From Bryoerythrophyllum caledonicum (taxonomy: Eukaryota > Streptophyta > Bryopsida > Pottiales > Pottiaceae): 64,000 nucleotides of DNA. The notes under the pieces were generated by a model, which saw only the letters and a list, made by a program, of their open reading frames with translations, searched no databases and was not told the origin of the DNA. A program made the position numbers and the translations under genes. The stretch lies in the NCBI GenBank assembly GCA_963971425.1, contig OZ020515.1, forward strand, positions 6,836,291 to 6,900,290, read 5' to 3'. Shown here in pieces: positions 1 through 11,599 of the stretch; position 1 is the first letter of the stretch, and the number at the start of each line of letters is the position of its first letter.

Positions 1-1985
1 ATATATATATATATATATATTTATATAACATATCGATCCATAATTATTGTATGGTGCATATATGTACAAAATGTATGTATGTATCATTGTATGTTGTATA
101 AATAGATATGAATCGTATGGAGATATAATTGTATGTTTTGTATATATATATATCATCTGTATATGTATAGTTGTATGTTGGATATATATATAATTATATA
201 AAATGTACCGATATATAATTTTTGTATGCTGTATATATGTACAAAATGTATGTATGCATAATTATATGTTGTATAAATAGATATAAACCATATGGAGATG
301 TAATTGTATGTTGCCTATAAATATATAACGTTCGTGTTGTATAAATAGATATAAATGGTATGGAGATGAAATTGTATGCTATATATATATATATAACATG
401 TGTGTATGTATAGTTGTATGTTGGATATATAAATAAATAAATAAAATGTATTGATAGATATTTCTTGAATGTTGTATGTATGTTTGAAATGTATGTATGT
501 ATCATTGTATGTTGTATAAATAGATATAAATTGTATGGAGGTATAATTGTATGTTGTTTATATATATATAACATCTATGTATGTATAGTTGTATGTTGGA
601 TATATATATATAAACATATAAAATGTATCGATATATAATTATTGTATGTTGTATATATGTACAAAATGTATGTATGTATCATTGTATGTTGTATAAATAG
701 ATATAAATCGTATGGAGATATAATCGTATGTTGTATATAAATATGTAACATCTGTGTATGTTTAGTTGTATGTTGGATATATAAATAATTATATAAAATG
801 TATTGATAGATATTTCTTGAATGTTGTATGTATGTTTGAAATGTATGTATGTATCATTGTATGTTGTATAAATAGATATAAATTATATGGAGATATAATT
901 GTATGTTGTTTATATATATAACATCTGTGTATGTATAGTTGTATGTTGGATATATATATATAAAAATACAAAATGTATTGATATATAATTATTGTATGTT
1001 GTATATATGTACAAAATGTATGTATGTATCATTGTATGTTGTATAAATAGATATGAATCGTATGGAGATATAATTATATGTTGTATATAAATATGTAACA
1101 TCTGTGTATGTATTGTTGTATGTTGGATATATATATAAATATAAAGAATCATGTATCGGTATATAATTATTGTATTTTGTATATATGTACAAAATGTATG
1201 TTTGTATCATTGTATGTTGTATAAATAGATATAAATCGTATGGAGATATAATCATATGTTGTATATAAATATGAAACATCTGTGTATGTATAGTTGTATG
1301 TTGGATATATAAATAATTATATAAAATGTATTGATAGATATTTCTTGAATGTTGTATGTATGTTTGAAATGTATGTATGTATCATTGTATGTTGTATAAA
1401 TAGATATAAATCGTATGGAGATATAATTGTATGTTGTTTATATATATAACATCTGTGTATGTATAGTTGTATGTTGGATATATATATATAAACATATAAA
1501 ATGTATCGATATATAATTATTGTATGTTGTATATATGTACAAAATGTATGTATGTATAATTGTATGTTGTATAATTAGATATGAATCGTATGGAGATATA
1601 ATTGTATATTGTATACAAATATGTAACATCTGTGTATGTATAGTTGTATGTTGGATATATAAATAATTATATAAAATGTATTGATATATAATTCATGGAT
1701 GTTGTATGTATGTTTCAAATGTATGTATGTATAATTGTATGTTGTATAAATAGATATGAATGGTATGGAGATGGAATTGTATGTTGTATATATATATAAC
1801 ATTTGTGTATGTATAGTTGTATGTTGGATATATATATATATAAATATATAAAATGTAACGATATATAATTGTTGTATGCTGTATATATGTTTGAAATGTA
1901 TGTATGTATCATTGTATGTTGTATAAATAGATATAAATCATATGGAGATATAATTGTATGTTGTATATATATATATATATAACAT
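1..1985. repeat. AT-rich satellite, about 175-bp monomer, ~11 copies
   Basis: The landmark TTGTATGTTGGATAT recurs near 171, 413, 589, 765, 939, 1115, 1293, 1467, 1643 and 1817, giving spacings of 174-178 bp after one longer first interval. Monomers fall into two variants. One carries a stretch ending GTACAAAATG; the other carries GATAGATATTTCTTG and ends GTTTGAAATG. They partly alternate. Open frames here are low-complexity Tyr/Ile/Thr repeats and are not genes. Confidence 0.93.
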
Positions 1986-2145
1986 TTGTGGTTTTTGGGC
2001 TATTTGATGCATAGTGTTTAGCCTTGGAAGGGGGGAAGTACTTCTAGCTTATTAATTCCCTGTCGGTGGGCATGGTCTTAGTAGTAAAACGAACAGACAC
2101 TTTATTCACGCCGGCCTCCTTCGGAAACCGGCGTTCTTCTTAAGT
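1986..2145. other. unique spacer with small GC-rich hairpin
   Basis: A short non-repetitive stretch separates the satellite from the purine-rich repeat. It contains CGCCGGCC...CCGGCG near 2108-2134, which can form a hairpin. The piece around 2094-2145 (ACGCCGG...GTTCTTCTT) resembles sequence at about 34390-34425 inside the second hAT element. No gene is seen. Confidence 0.5.
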
Positions 2146-2998
2146 TTAAAGTAGAATTAAAAGCAGAAGTTAAAAGTAGAAGTGAAAGGTAGAAGTTAAA
2201 TGTAGATATTAAAAGTGTCAAGTACAAGTTAGAAGTACAAGTCAAAAAGTTATAGTTGGAAGTTAAAGTTTAAAATTAAATTAAAAAGTTGAAGTTAAAA
2301 GTAAAAGTCATAAGTAGTACTTAAAAGTTAAAAAGTTAAAAGTAGAAATTAAAAAGGTAAAACTAGAAATTAAAAGTAGAAATTATAAAGTTAAAAGTGG
2401 AAGGTAAAAAGTAGAAATTAACTAGAAGTAAAAAAGTCAAAGTCAAAAGTCGGAGGTAAAATGTAGAAGGTAAAAATTAAAAAGTAGAAGTTAAAAAGTT
2501 TAAAGTAGAAAATAAAAAGTAAAAAGTAGAAATTAGGTAGACGTTAAAAAGTTAAAGTAAAGGTAAAAAGTAGAAGGTAAAATATAGAAGGTTAAAAGTA
2601 AAAAGTAGAAATTAGATAGAAGTTAAAAAATTAAAGTAAAGGTAAAAAATAGAAGGTAAAAAGTAAAAAGTAGAAATTAGGTAGAAGTTAAAAAATTAAA
2701 GTAAAGGTAAAAAGTAAAAAGTAGAAATTTGGTAGCAGTTAAAAAGTTAAAGTAAAGGTAAAAAGTAGAAGGTATTAAGTAAAAAGTAGAAATTAGGTAG
2801 CAGTTAAAATGTTGAACTTAAAAGTAGAAGGTAAAAAGTAGATGGTAAAAAGTTAAAAAGTAGAAATAAAAAAATTTAAAGTAGAAATTATATAGAAGTT
2901 TAAAAGTTTAAGTGAAAAGTAGAAGGTAAAAAGTAGAAGGTAAAAAGTAGAAGGTAAAATGTAGAAGGTAAAAAGTAGAAGGTATAAATTAAAGTGAG
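2146..2998. repeat. purine-rich, C-depleted minisatellite
   Basis: About 850 bp are built almost only from A, G and T in variants of GTAAAAAGTAGAAG. The marker GTAGAAATT(A/T)G recurs at about 2526, 2605, 2670, 2721 and 2786. The spacings are 79, 65, 51 and 65 bp, differing by steps of 14, so a larger unit is made from a ~14-bp unit. Strand asymmetry is extreme. There is no coding potential. Confidence 0.9.
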
Positions 2999-3830
2999 AA
3001 GTGAGATGTTACTTGAATAATTTGTGAATAACACTAGTATTATACATATTAATTAATGATGTACTTAATGAAGGGCTGAAATTTAACATGCCACTCGAGT
3101 CTAGAAATCCTACGATCGAGACCGAGCTCAAGACGTCGCGTTCAGTCATAAGTACATGAATCATTTCGTCACACACCTCCGCCATCGTGGAGGCGTGCTG
3201 GTTTTTTCCATCATTTCGTACTTCCCTTCTCTCTCTCCTCCCACGCTCTCACCTCCCTCACTCTCTTTTCGCACAGCTTTTCCTCTCTTGAACTATTCTG
3301 AACTAGTTTTTTTTCGCGCTTCTTCTACAAAGGTCTGTTCGTGTGGTGTGAGGTGTGGTCCTGAGGTTTGTTTGTGTGAGTGAGTGGGAGCGCCAGGGAG
3401 AGTTTGTGTGAGGTCGCATTGTTTATGTGAGTTCGTGTTCATTGTGTTACTGTGCATTGTGTGTTCATGTGTGAGGGTTTTAGGCGACAAACGTTTGTTG
3501 GTGTTTTAGGCGCGTTCGTGTGCCGCAATTTTTTAGACACTGTTTGTGCTGGTTGTGTGATTGGAGTGAGCATGAGTGAGTGTATGTGTCTTCTTGTGTG
3601 AGGATTTTAGGTGATTTTTGTTTGTGAGTGTTTTAGGTGAGTGTTAGGTGAGTTTGCGTGTTTAAGCGAGGTCAGGTGGACGTGACTCCTGCTCTAGAAG
3701 ACGAGCGGACGCGTATATCTTTAACCGACGACGATTGGAGCTGGGAAGCTGAGGGAGCAAGTGTAGTCCAGTCTTCTCCAAGTGAACTGCTGCATATTGT
3801 GAGCAGAGGAACACAACAATCATAGCCGGC
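2999..3830. other. upstream region of the ParB-like gene; no gene seen
   Basis: Roughly 3230-3300 is pyrimidine-rich and 3340-3660 is TG-rich on the plus strand. A half-copy of the 18-bp palindrome (ATCCTACGAT) lies at 3107-3116. The open frames on both strands are short and compositionally biased. The stretch probably holds the promoter and 5' leader of the gene starting at 3831, but no TATA box is convincing. Confidence 0.35.
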
Positions 3831-4009
3831 ATGGACGATCCCGAGTGGAATTTCACGTGAGTACCATAAATCCATTGATTTTGTATGTATGTATGGCTTG
3901 TAGTCACACTATTCAATCAGCAAGATATTGTTCATATATAATATTAGAAACCGAATCGATGTTGTTTGCTTGATATATCGTACGGGAATCAGTTTGCTAT
4001 AGGATTTTT

Positions 4010-4560
4010 GCTAACGTCAGTCAAGTTTATGGGGTTTTAAGGTTAATATCACCCGATGTTCTGAAGTTCACATTACAATCTTGCTTGTATTGCAAGTTCA
4101 TATCGTAGCATCCTACAATATCTGCACTGGAGAGGTCAGTTAGATTTGTAGGTTGTTAAGGTTAGTATCGTCTGAAACTCGCAAGTTTATATTACAATCC
4201 ATCGCACTTTGCAAGTTCATATCGTAGGATCGTACGATATCAGCCAAATGGTCAGTCAGGTTTCTGGGTATTTGAGGTAAATATCATCAAAGTTGTATAT
4301 TACATATTACAAACATGCTCTCTTTGCAAGTTCATATCATAGGATCCTACGATATCAGCCGGAAAGGTCAGCTAGGTTTAGGGTATGTTAAGGTTACTGG
4401 GTCCGAAGTAGTTTAGTTCATTTTCCAATCATGCTCTGTTTGCAAGTTCATATTGTAGGATCCTACGATATCAGCCTAAAAGGTCAGTCTTCGCGTGTCA
4501 TCACTCACAATCTATTTGCAAGTTCATATCGTAGGATTCTACGTTAGCAGCCGGAAGACG
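4010..4560. repeat. ~117-bp tandem repeat in intron 1, one palindrome per unit
   Basis: GCAAGTTCATAT recurs at 4092, 4211, 4326, 4442 and about 4518 (spacings 119, 115, 116, 76). Each time it is followed at once by a copy of the ATCGTAGGATCCTACGAT palindrome. Most units also share GGTCAGT and a TTAAGGTTA-like stretch. Flanking sequence in the units has diverged more than the palindrome. Confidence 0.85.
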
Positions 4561-4836
4561 TTGTTATTTCTGGTATCATAAGATGATATGGTCGTTTGCT
4601 ATCGCAGGATCCTACGATGGTGTGGTTGGCCAAGCCATCGTTGGATCCTACGTTATGTCCCTGTGCAAACTGAATAATCCATCGTAGGATCCTACGATGA
4701 CACCTTCATCATGAATGATTTTTATAGGAGGGTGATCAGAAATGTGCAAGGTTGCATCGTGCCTTTTGATATTGTAGGATGCTAAGATCTCTAGTCCCGG
4801 ATCTCACTGCCCATTGCCATCGTAGGATCCTACGAT
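4102..4836. repeat. array of ten 18-bp palindromes (parS-sized)
   Basis: Copies of ATCGTAGGATCCTACGAT lie at 4102, 4221, 4336, 4452, 4528, 4601, 4637, 4681, 4771 and 4819 (18 bp each). Those at 4681 and 4819 are perfect; the others differ at one to four positions. The first five belong to the ~117-bp tandem units, while the last five sit in unrelated flanks, so the palindrome itself is the conserved unit. A role as a protein-binding site or an RNA hairpin is inference. Confidence 0.9.
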
Positions 4837-5465
4837 CTCTGGACCTGGATCTAAGTCATTAAACTGCGCACTGGTAAGGAGGCAATTTGTTGCAATACCT
4901 AATTCTTCGTCTTTCACTGTGTAGGGAAAATTTTAAGGAGGTGGATGAAGTCGATGAGGACTGGCGTCGAGTTAACGTGATCGACTACGTTTCGCTTGCA
5001 ATTTGTGAGGTGAATCGACCTCTCCATACACACACCCAAGTGTTGCAATACTACCTGGCGGAGAACTTCATTGAATGGGGTCTACAATGGACTATCGCGC
5101 CGTTGAAGGAAGCTCTGGTTGTGCCCATAATATGCCTCACGAATCCAGCAGCCATTGCAGGGGAGTTGTTCACGTGTTCAACAAAGAACCTGGAGGTTCT
5201 CGACATTGCGCTCGTTGGCGCGAACATGATGATCGTAGTGATCGAGGAGGACGTTCTTAGTGCTGGCTATAAGCGGGTGTATGCACTGATTGTGAAGACG
5301 GAGTCGTTAGCCCCGAGACTAAACGAATGTGTCAAAGACTACGGCATGACAGTTCTTTCGCAGAACATGAAGCCAAACATAATCATCCGCGGCTGGAAGG
5401 AGCTGAAGAGTCACCGGGACCGCTACAACAGAGACTTGGTGAAGCCTGTAGCGCCTTCTCCATAG

Positions 5466-6269
5466 ATGAAGAAGAAGAGGAGCAGTTCCGCGTTGGCGAA
5501 GACAGATACATGGAAGAATACGAAGAAGACTCGAGGTAACAAGGAGGACCAAATGACATTGGAGGAAGCCGTTGCATTAACGAGCAAGAAGGTGTACTCG
5601 GCGAGCCCGGAGTCTATCCTGAGAGTGAAGCAACTGTACGAGGCAAATTTTCGTGATGTGCACGTCTTCGGGACAAAGCCAACCAAGATTTCGGGATCGT
5701 CGAAGGAGGACCTTTTTGTCGACATCGACCGCCTCCATTGCGCACCGCCTGGGACTGTTGTTTATCGATCCCTCATAAAGGTTCGGGTCCTAGAGCTCCT
5801 TCAACAGCTGAGAACAAACCCCTTCCAGCTTGCGTTGCAGCATATCTATATCATGCCGGTGATGGGCCAATCCCGTGTGAGGGATGAAGATTACGAGGAC
5901 ATTCCACATAACATGTACAGGTATTTCGAGCACAAGCCGACCTGGGCTGACATCACGAATGACACGCACTATGTCATCATTAGAGGGCAGCATAGTGTTG
6001 TTGCGCATAGGATCCTGATCGGCGAAGGGGGATTGAGTGACGAGGCGAAAGAGGATGCGACAAAATTCCAAGTTACAATTCTCTGGGAGGATCCTCAGAA
6101 GAAGTGGGAGATGATGCAGCTGTACTCCAGAGTACTTAACCAAGACCTTGATGGTTCCAAGGCAGAGAGCAATTACATTCCGTGCTGTAAGATTGCTCGA
6201 AAAACTTGGGTTGAAATGAGATGTCCTGAGAAAGCAAGGAAAGGGCAGCCGGAACATGCAAACTTTGAT
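5466..6269 (+). pseudogene. ParB/sulfiredoxin-like domain protein, exon 2 continued
   Basis: This stretch is in frame with the upstream exon after TAG 5463. A Lys-rich start is followed by a segment laid out like a ParB N-terminal domain. A strand (DLFVDIDRLHCAPP) is followed by a helix (VRVLELLQQLR), a strand ending in IYIMPV, the signature YVIIRGQHSVVAHRIL (ParB box II form, GxxRxxA with His-Ser in place of the Arg pair), a strand (FQVTILWED) and a helix ending in an Asn-containing YSRVLNQD. In prokaryotes this fold binds or cuts nucleic acid, is a CTPase in chromosome segregation, and is often fused to DNA methyltransferases in mobile elements. The exon ends at a GTGAGT donor at 6270. The assignment rests on motif order only; an HHsearch against ParB/Srx profiles would decide it. 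Confidence 0.55.
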
Positions 6270-6308
6270 GTGAGTATTCTTTTCCTTCCGCATTCACCAT
6301 TATGCAGT

Positions 6309-6373
6309 ATTATAGGATCCTATGATAGTACTTAGTTTTTTTACTGTGTAACTGTCTCGTAGGATCCTACGAT
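6309..6373. repeat. two palindrome copies in the intron after the ParB-like exon
   Basis: The intron 6270-6404 (or 6413) contains ATTATAGGATCCTATGAT at 6309-6326, whose two changes nearest the core compensate each other and keep it symmetric, and a copy with one end mismatch at 6356-6373. Paired changes fit selection on symmetry or on a hairpin. Confidence 0.85.
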
Positions 6374-6404
6374 GAAGTTAACACTGTTGGTACTTTTTGT
6401 TCAG

Positions 6405-7160
6405 TTATTTCAGTCAAAACTCTCGACAATCATGCCCGGGAAGAAGGCGAAGGATGACGCGGCGACGTGTATTCCTAATTACCCTCTACTCTTCGTTCTA
6501 GAGGATATCTTCATCATGTAGGAGACGTCGAGACGATTGAGTAGCGATGGATGAGCGGATTCCTCCCTGATCCGTGGAATAGGACGTCAAGCTTGGTCGG
6601 CCTTGAAGACAAAGACATGGAGCAAGATAACGCCGGGACATTGCAACACGAACGAGTGAAGCAGCGTCAAATGACCTCCAAATCATTAATGCCGAATGAT
6701 TTACAGCCCTTGTACTATCTCTCGGAGAGTGACAACATGGTCATCGCAAGGAAAGTCATCGACAAGGAAATCTCCGTGAAATCGACGAAGGCGTCAAAGA
6801 TTCCTGCCACGGTGACTTCGCTTGAATCTGCTTGTAAGCAACAGAAGAGGAAGAAAATTCTAAAGAACGAATTCATGCATGTCATGTATAATGTGCCGCT
6901 GAGATCTAAGAAGCTAAAGGGACTCCCCTACACTGAGGCCGAGAGGGATGAAGGAGCAACAAAATACAAGATTACGGACGACGTTGTGGAGACTTGGTTT
7001 CACATGGTGAACAAGGATCCTGGCGGCGAGAAGTTCTTTCTATGTCGCGAGCAACTGAATGCATCTTCTAAGGACAAAGATCGGATCGAAATCCTAGACA
7101 CGCTATTCAAGCACCAGAAGACGGTCTCGGAGGATAGCGCGCAGGAATTGGAACTTGGCT
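6405..7160 (+). pseudogene. ParB-like gene, next exon, cut by the hAT insertion
   Basis: The exon starts at an acceptor at 6404 or 6413, both in frame. It reads through PGKKAKDD to a TAG at 6519-6521 and shifts frame before about 6551. It then runs open to 7160, where the hAT element begins. The 6551-7160 segment is Lys/Glu-rich with no domain I recognise; a basic patch (KQQKRKKILK) could bind nucleic acid or act as a nuclear signal. The exon resumes in frame at 21209 after the element: left GSGL... reads off the end of the host sequence, and after removal of one target copy the frame passes from ELELGS into SSATDFENQY. That match shows the gene was whole before insertion. Confidence 0.6.
7153..7160. 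repeat. left 8-bp target-site duplication of hAT element 1
   Basis: ACTTGGCT directly precedes the CAGGGTTG terminus and is repeated at 21209-21216 after the right terminus. Eight bases is the hAT superfamily length. Confidence 0.93.
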
Positions 7161-7330
7161 CAGGGTTGTCATAACAGACGAGTTGAGGTGATCGGACGGG
7201 ACAACCGGACGGGCGGCACGGACGGACGGTTCGGACGGATTGCCCGAAGAGTGCCCAATAATTTTTTGCAAGTAAGAATTTTTTACTGTGATCGCCATGT
7301 CACATACGGACGTGTCACGCCACCGTGGCA

Positions 7331-7440
7331 CTAGGGCGGGGACGTCTCCATGAGGGGCGGGGACGTCTACGCCCCAGGGGCGGAGACGCCTCTCCTGGGA
7401 CGGGGACATCCCCACCCCTCATGTAGGCGTTCACGCCCCT
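7331..7440. repeat. subterminal GC-rich GACGTC palindromes (hAT left end)
   Basis: Several copies of GGGGCGGNGACGTC(T/C)CC lie about 170 bp inside the left terminus. Similar clusters recur at 11511-11596, 13007-13114, 16785-16913, 19120-19148 and 20863-21014 in this element and near both ends of the second element. hAT transposases are known to bind short subterminal repeats, which is one possible role. Confidence 0.8.
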
Positions 7441-7656
7441 GCATCATTGAGCGGAGAGGCCTTAATGTCTGGAAGCAAAATATGTTTATTACATTAAAAA
7501 GTTTCACGATAAAATAAGAATTCCCTAATCTCATACTTCCAAACGAAGTAACATCTTGTAGTTATCTAAGAAACCTTTTTCTCTCCTAGCTTCTTCTATG
7601 AATTATCACAACTCTCTTGATTTCGCATACATATATGTAGTTACTTCTCTTGTCCT

Positions 7657-10600
7657 TTAATTATTCAAACGGCCCGATCTACGCACTCCTTCGGTGGACG
7701 GGCCACCCATAACCGCATCTCGAAGGATGATATCATCATCATCTGGTGCCTCATCGCAATCTTGACGGTTGTCATCATTAGCTCCTTCACCGCTCTCATC
7801 TCAGAATTCTCCATTGCTACCATCCGTAGTCCAAAAGCCCTCTATTTCAGAGTTGTCATTGCGAAGCTCTACGACTGTTTCACCATCGCAACGCGAGCGT
7901 CTGAATCTCTTTTGTCGATGTGCGTGACGATCATCGCCGTCGGAGTTTATGGTTGGGCCGTTGGTAGGACGAATCGCTCGATTCGGAACAACAAATGCCG
8001 GAGTTGTTGAAGAGCGTCCTGAAACATACATGTCCAAAAACGGTTGTACAACCACGTTCGGATCTCGTGCCCCTATTCCTAGGAGGAGACGTCTACGATG
8101 CCTTGAGGAGGATGCTTCGCCGTTGTTTCTTCCTTCACGGCCTCTAGCCGCTCCACGACCTCTAGACCCTCCACGAGCATTAGTCCTTGCACTCGGTTGT
8201 ATATATTGACCCATTGGATGAAGAAGCATCCTTGTAGCGGCCAAAGGAAGTCTGCCATTTCTGGTAGTAGTAGCGGAAGTGTTTAGACCCATCCCCTCAA
8301 CGCCTACACTTCGTTGAAAAGGTCCATCCATGGCATTCGCCGTTCTAGGAGAAGAGGAATTCCGGGAAGGCGGCGTTGGTACATTCTGGTCATTGATAAC
8401 CATAGGCAACACCACAACCGGAGATGGTTGTGGCTCAAGGTCCTCTGTGAATGCAAAAGCATCATCGGATCTACATATTCCGGGTCAAAACGCTTTTGCT
8501 GATTAACAACCCTTTCATTTCTTCGAGTTGTCCCTACAATTGTTGTCTTTACAACATTTGCGTTAGAGTCTCATTGAACGACTCCAGTGCTATGAAATGA
8601 TGCACCCATTCCAATAGGGCTCTCTTGGCCATACCGGTTTTCAACCGGTGCTTGGTTGTTTGGAGTCGCAGTATTTACTACGTTCTCTCCCGCTCCGTTG
8701 TTGTCGCCATTTCCATTTCCACCACCATAGTCTGATGGAGAATTGTCCTCTTTGCGAACATTCTCGACATTGCCCCCCCCCCGTTTCAGGCTCTTCAAGG
8801 TTAGTCACATTTGGGATGTCGCTCTCTGAGGAAGTAGACAAAGGTTGCACTTCATGAATGCCCTCATTTTGAGGAAGATGAGGCAAAGGACTGCGACGAG
8901 GACTTTGATTCCAAGGTCCCCAACGACTTTGATTCTAAGGTCTCCAACGACCTTGAGCCAATTCTTCTTCCACATCGTCATCATCTCCGTAATAGTTTCT
9001 CGTTTCCTCAAGATGATCGGCGCCTTCCGCCCAAAGATTAGGGTGTCCACGGTACTCCAGCGGAGTGCGAGGAGCTGCCATATTGTGCTCCTCCTCTTCC
9101 TCGGCTATCAACACATCAAATTCACAATTAGGTTCACCCACCGGGACCGGCCCCAGGGGATCTGTGTCGGAATCCTCCGAGTGAATATTCACATCGTACC
9201 ATCGAACGGGATCGGCCAGTGGTCTTTGTTGAAGGCATCGGCTATTGATATAAATATACACCTATGACGCAGCCTTTTCTGCCGCTCATCGATTTCGGCT
9301 CTTGTTGTGGACAAACGAGTACATACTCCAATTTCGTTCGCAAGAGCTAGCTGAACACGTAAGGGCTAGAATACAAACAGCTATTTTAGACAATGCCTTA
9401 TCTGCGATCCTCGCCCACCATTGGTGGAGTTGAAGCTTTGTCTGGCGGATGTCTGATGCCTCGGTAGGGCCATATGGTCATGTGCCCTCCTCGTACTGTG
9501 TTAACTCATATTGGACGTCCTCATATGAGACTTCCAATACCTCCATCATTTTGCGAACAACCCGATTCAATGCTCTTTGTGCGATTCCGTCAGCCCTAAA
9601 CGCCACATTATCCTTGAGGTACGGATTCAACAGAGCCCCGGCGTAGTGAACATCGGTGAAAACCATTTGCCACCAGGCATCAAAAGATTGTTCAAGAGTG
9701 GATGCTATGTCAGCTCGTAGAGTAAAGGGTGACTCTCTCAAAGAGTACACGTGTTCTTGCAAATTATGCATCACGAGCCACGCACAACCCATGGCTGGTT
9801 CGCGGCCATCAAACACTCGCAATGCCTTCAAAACATCCCCAGTCATGTGCACGTAATTCTGACATCGTTGCCAAAAGGCCACATCTTCGATGGTGAGCAC
9901 CACATTACGCGCTGCGGTTGCTGCTTGCTCTCCATTTTGTTTGTTCCGTAGGGTTGCAAAGTAGTTTACAACACGGGGGTGGTCTTTCAACTGCTCCAAC
10001 ACTCCTTTGAGTCTCACCAATCGATCCAACATAAGGAAGTTACAAGCAAAGCGGGTTTCAGTGGGCACTACAATATGCAGGTTTGGACTCAACTCACGAA
10101 GTGTCCCCATTGTCGAATGATGGTTTCTAATATATTTGCACAATTTCTTTGCCCTCTCTATTAAATCTTTAAATTCTTGGACCTTCGCCCAATCTTCCAA
10201 CATGAGATTCAATGCATGTGCCATGCACCCCTTCTTGTGAATGTGCGGGTATGTGAGAATAATATCATCCATCGCTCCAAGCATGTTGGGAGCATTGTCT
10301 GTACAAATCTGTGTCACATTCTTAGAACCCACCTTCTCAATGTAAACTTTCACTTGGTCCGCTATTTACCGCATGGACTTCTTCTCACCACTGGTGTCTA
10401 TGCTTCCCAAGAATACGTCACCAGTGGAGCACGACATCATTAAATTCATGAGGGGCCTCCGATGGACATCATCCCAACCATCCGTGCATATCGACACCCC
10501 ATAATTCTTGATTGCAAAATCAACTTTGGCTTCAATCTCTTTCTCAATTTGCAACCTCTTAGGTTCAATCAATCTAGTCCTCAACTGGTGATATGTAGGA

Positions 10601-11214
10601 GGAGTGTACTCAAACTTTGCCACAGATGTCGCCCTCACTGCATCGATGAATGCTTGATTTCGCGCCACATCAAAAGGCACATTCGCTTGATAGAAAAAAG
10701 TTGCCCACTTCTCATCAAGTTCTTTCCTCTTTGCAATGTTAAAAGCATCAAGCATCCGTTGTTGATGTAGTTGCCCAGATCTAGTGGAATTCGAGGCGGT
10801 AAGACCAACTGACACATGTTCGCGGTCGTTTCCTTCAGAGAGATTAGGCACTCCTTCCTGAGGCCCACTTGTTACCCCACCCGCCACATTATTTTGAGCG
10901 TCGGATTGGCTTGAAGTGTCAATAGTTGGTGCCCTCGATGGACCACTCGGGCCTGAATCTCCGCCATACATGTCCCCGCCCGTCATTCGTTGCGGAATAA
11001 TGTTTCCACAATTGGCAAATCGACTTCGCACATAGGGAGGTAGGCTACGACAAATCGACCTCTCTGACTTGGCGCCGTATCCAAAGTGAGCGAACGCACG
11101 CTCATGTTTGTAGCTAAAAGTATAGTTACAGAAAACACAACTCACTTTGCCTCCGTTGTCACCAAAATTGTACCAAGGTTCCCATTCTTTTGTTTGCTTC
11201 CTTTGACTTCCCAT
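7657..11214 (-). pseudogene. hAT transposase (BED finger, DUF659, hAT dimerisation), with several nonsense codons
   Basis: The start is ATG at 11214 (MGSQRKQTKEW). Residues ~23-45 form a BED-type finger (CVFC plus later His). A DUF659-like core follows (CTDGWDDV, CTDNAPNML, KKGCMAHALNLML). The C-terminal dimerisation region is SSCERNWSMYSFVHNKSRNR. The same frame runs from 11214 to about 8790 without an indel but with stops at 10363 (TAA), 9478 (TGA), 9286 (TGA), 9262 (TAG) and 8935 (TAG). A G10 run at 8777-8786 marks a frameshift, a further TGA lies at 8571, and another frameshift follows. The tail (8415 to 7657) is Arg/Gly-rich (GGSRGRGAARGRE), then acidic, and ends GRLNN. A TATAAAAG box lies at 11479-11472, about 260 bp upstream. 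The long acidic/RGG tail is unusual for hAT transposases. Confidence 0.85.
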
Positions 11215-11471
11215 TGCATTCACGGCTTATGCCAAATAATGTGCAAGTCCCGTCTAAGCCAAAATTCGGGGCTAGTTATAGTATAGAATCAGGTGAAAAT
11301 GTGAGGTCTGATAGTGCTGGTGCATTGCTTGAACCAATTTTTACATCACCTCAGCCGCACACCAGTGCCGCCTGCCACCCAAGTAGACTCGCAACGAGCT
11401 CAAACTAAATTGAGGTCCAAGAGATAGAGGCCAAGGTGACAAGCGTGAGGACAATCGGCCCTCCCCGAACC

Positions 11472-11596
11472 TTTTATACAGGAGCCAAGAACGGGTGGGA
11501 CCTGACGTGCCAAGGGCGGGGACGTCTCCGCCCCACCAGGGCAGGGCGGAGACGTCCCCGCCCTTACTTGGACATGGGCTGGGACGTCTCCCCAAC
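11472..11596 (-). promoter_or_regulatory. putative promoter of the hAT transposase
   Basis: On the minus strand a GC-rich GACGTC palindrome cluster (11596-11511) is followed by TATAAAAG (11479-11472) about 260 bp before the transposase ATG. The plus-strand kinase-like gene has the same order. Promoter function is inferred from position. Confidence 0.5.
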
Positions 11597-11599
11597 CCA

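Larger units (their letters stand above)
3831..5465 (+). pseudogene. 5' part of ParB-like gene system: exon 1, palindrome-rich intron 1, start of exon 2
   Basis: I place the start at ATG 3831. Exon 1 (3831-3856, MDDPEWNF plus two bases) ends at a GTGAGT donor. Intron 1 (3857-4924) ends at TGTAG, and the join restores the frame into exon 2, which reads on to a TAG at 5463-5465 and then continues in the same frame. The encoded ~190 residues begin with a Glu/Asp-rich stretch and include GELFTCSTKN followed by a hydrophobic strand ending VVIEED. That order resembles motif I of N6/N4 DNA methyltransferases (FxGSG ... E), but the glycines are not conserved, so a methyltransferase origin is only a guess. 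No family is recognised with certainty. Intron 1 holds ten copies of the palindrome. Confidence 0.55.

Noticed and set aside
194..1912. Long minus-strand open frames in the AT-rich satellite
   Set aside because: They are translations of the 175-bp repeat (Tyr/Ile/Thr/His repeats), open only because the repeat lacks stops in that frame.
3092..3138. Row of restriction-like sites (CTCGAG, TCTAGA, GAGCTC, GACGTC) resembling a cloning polylinker
   Set aside because: Spacing is irregular and no vector sequence adjoins; chance or local composition is simpler.
4102..4836. CRISPR array
   Set aside because: Regularly spaced palindromes recall one, but the genome is eukaryotic, spacers are themselves repeated, and no cas genes exist.
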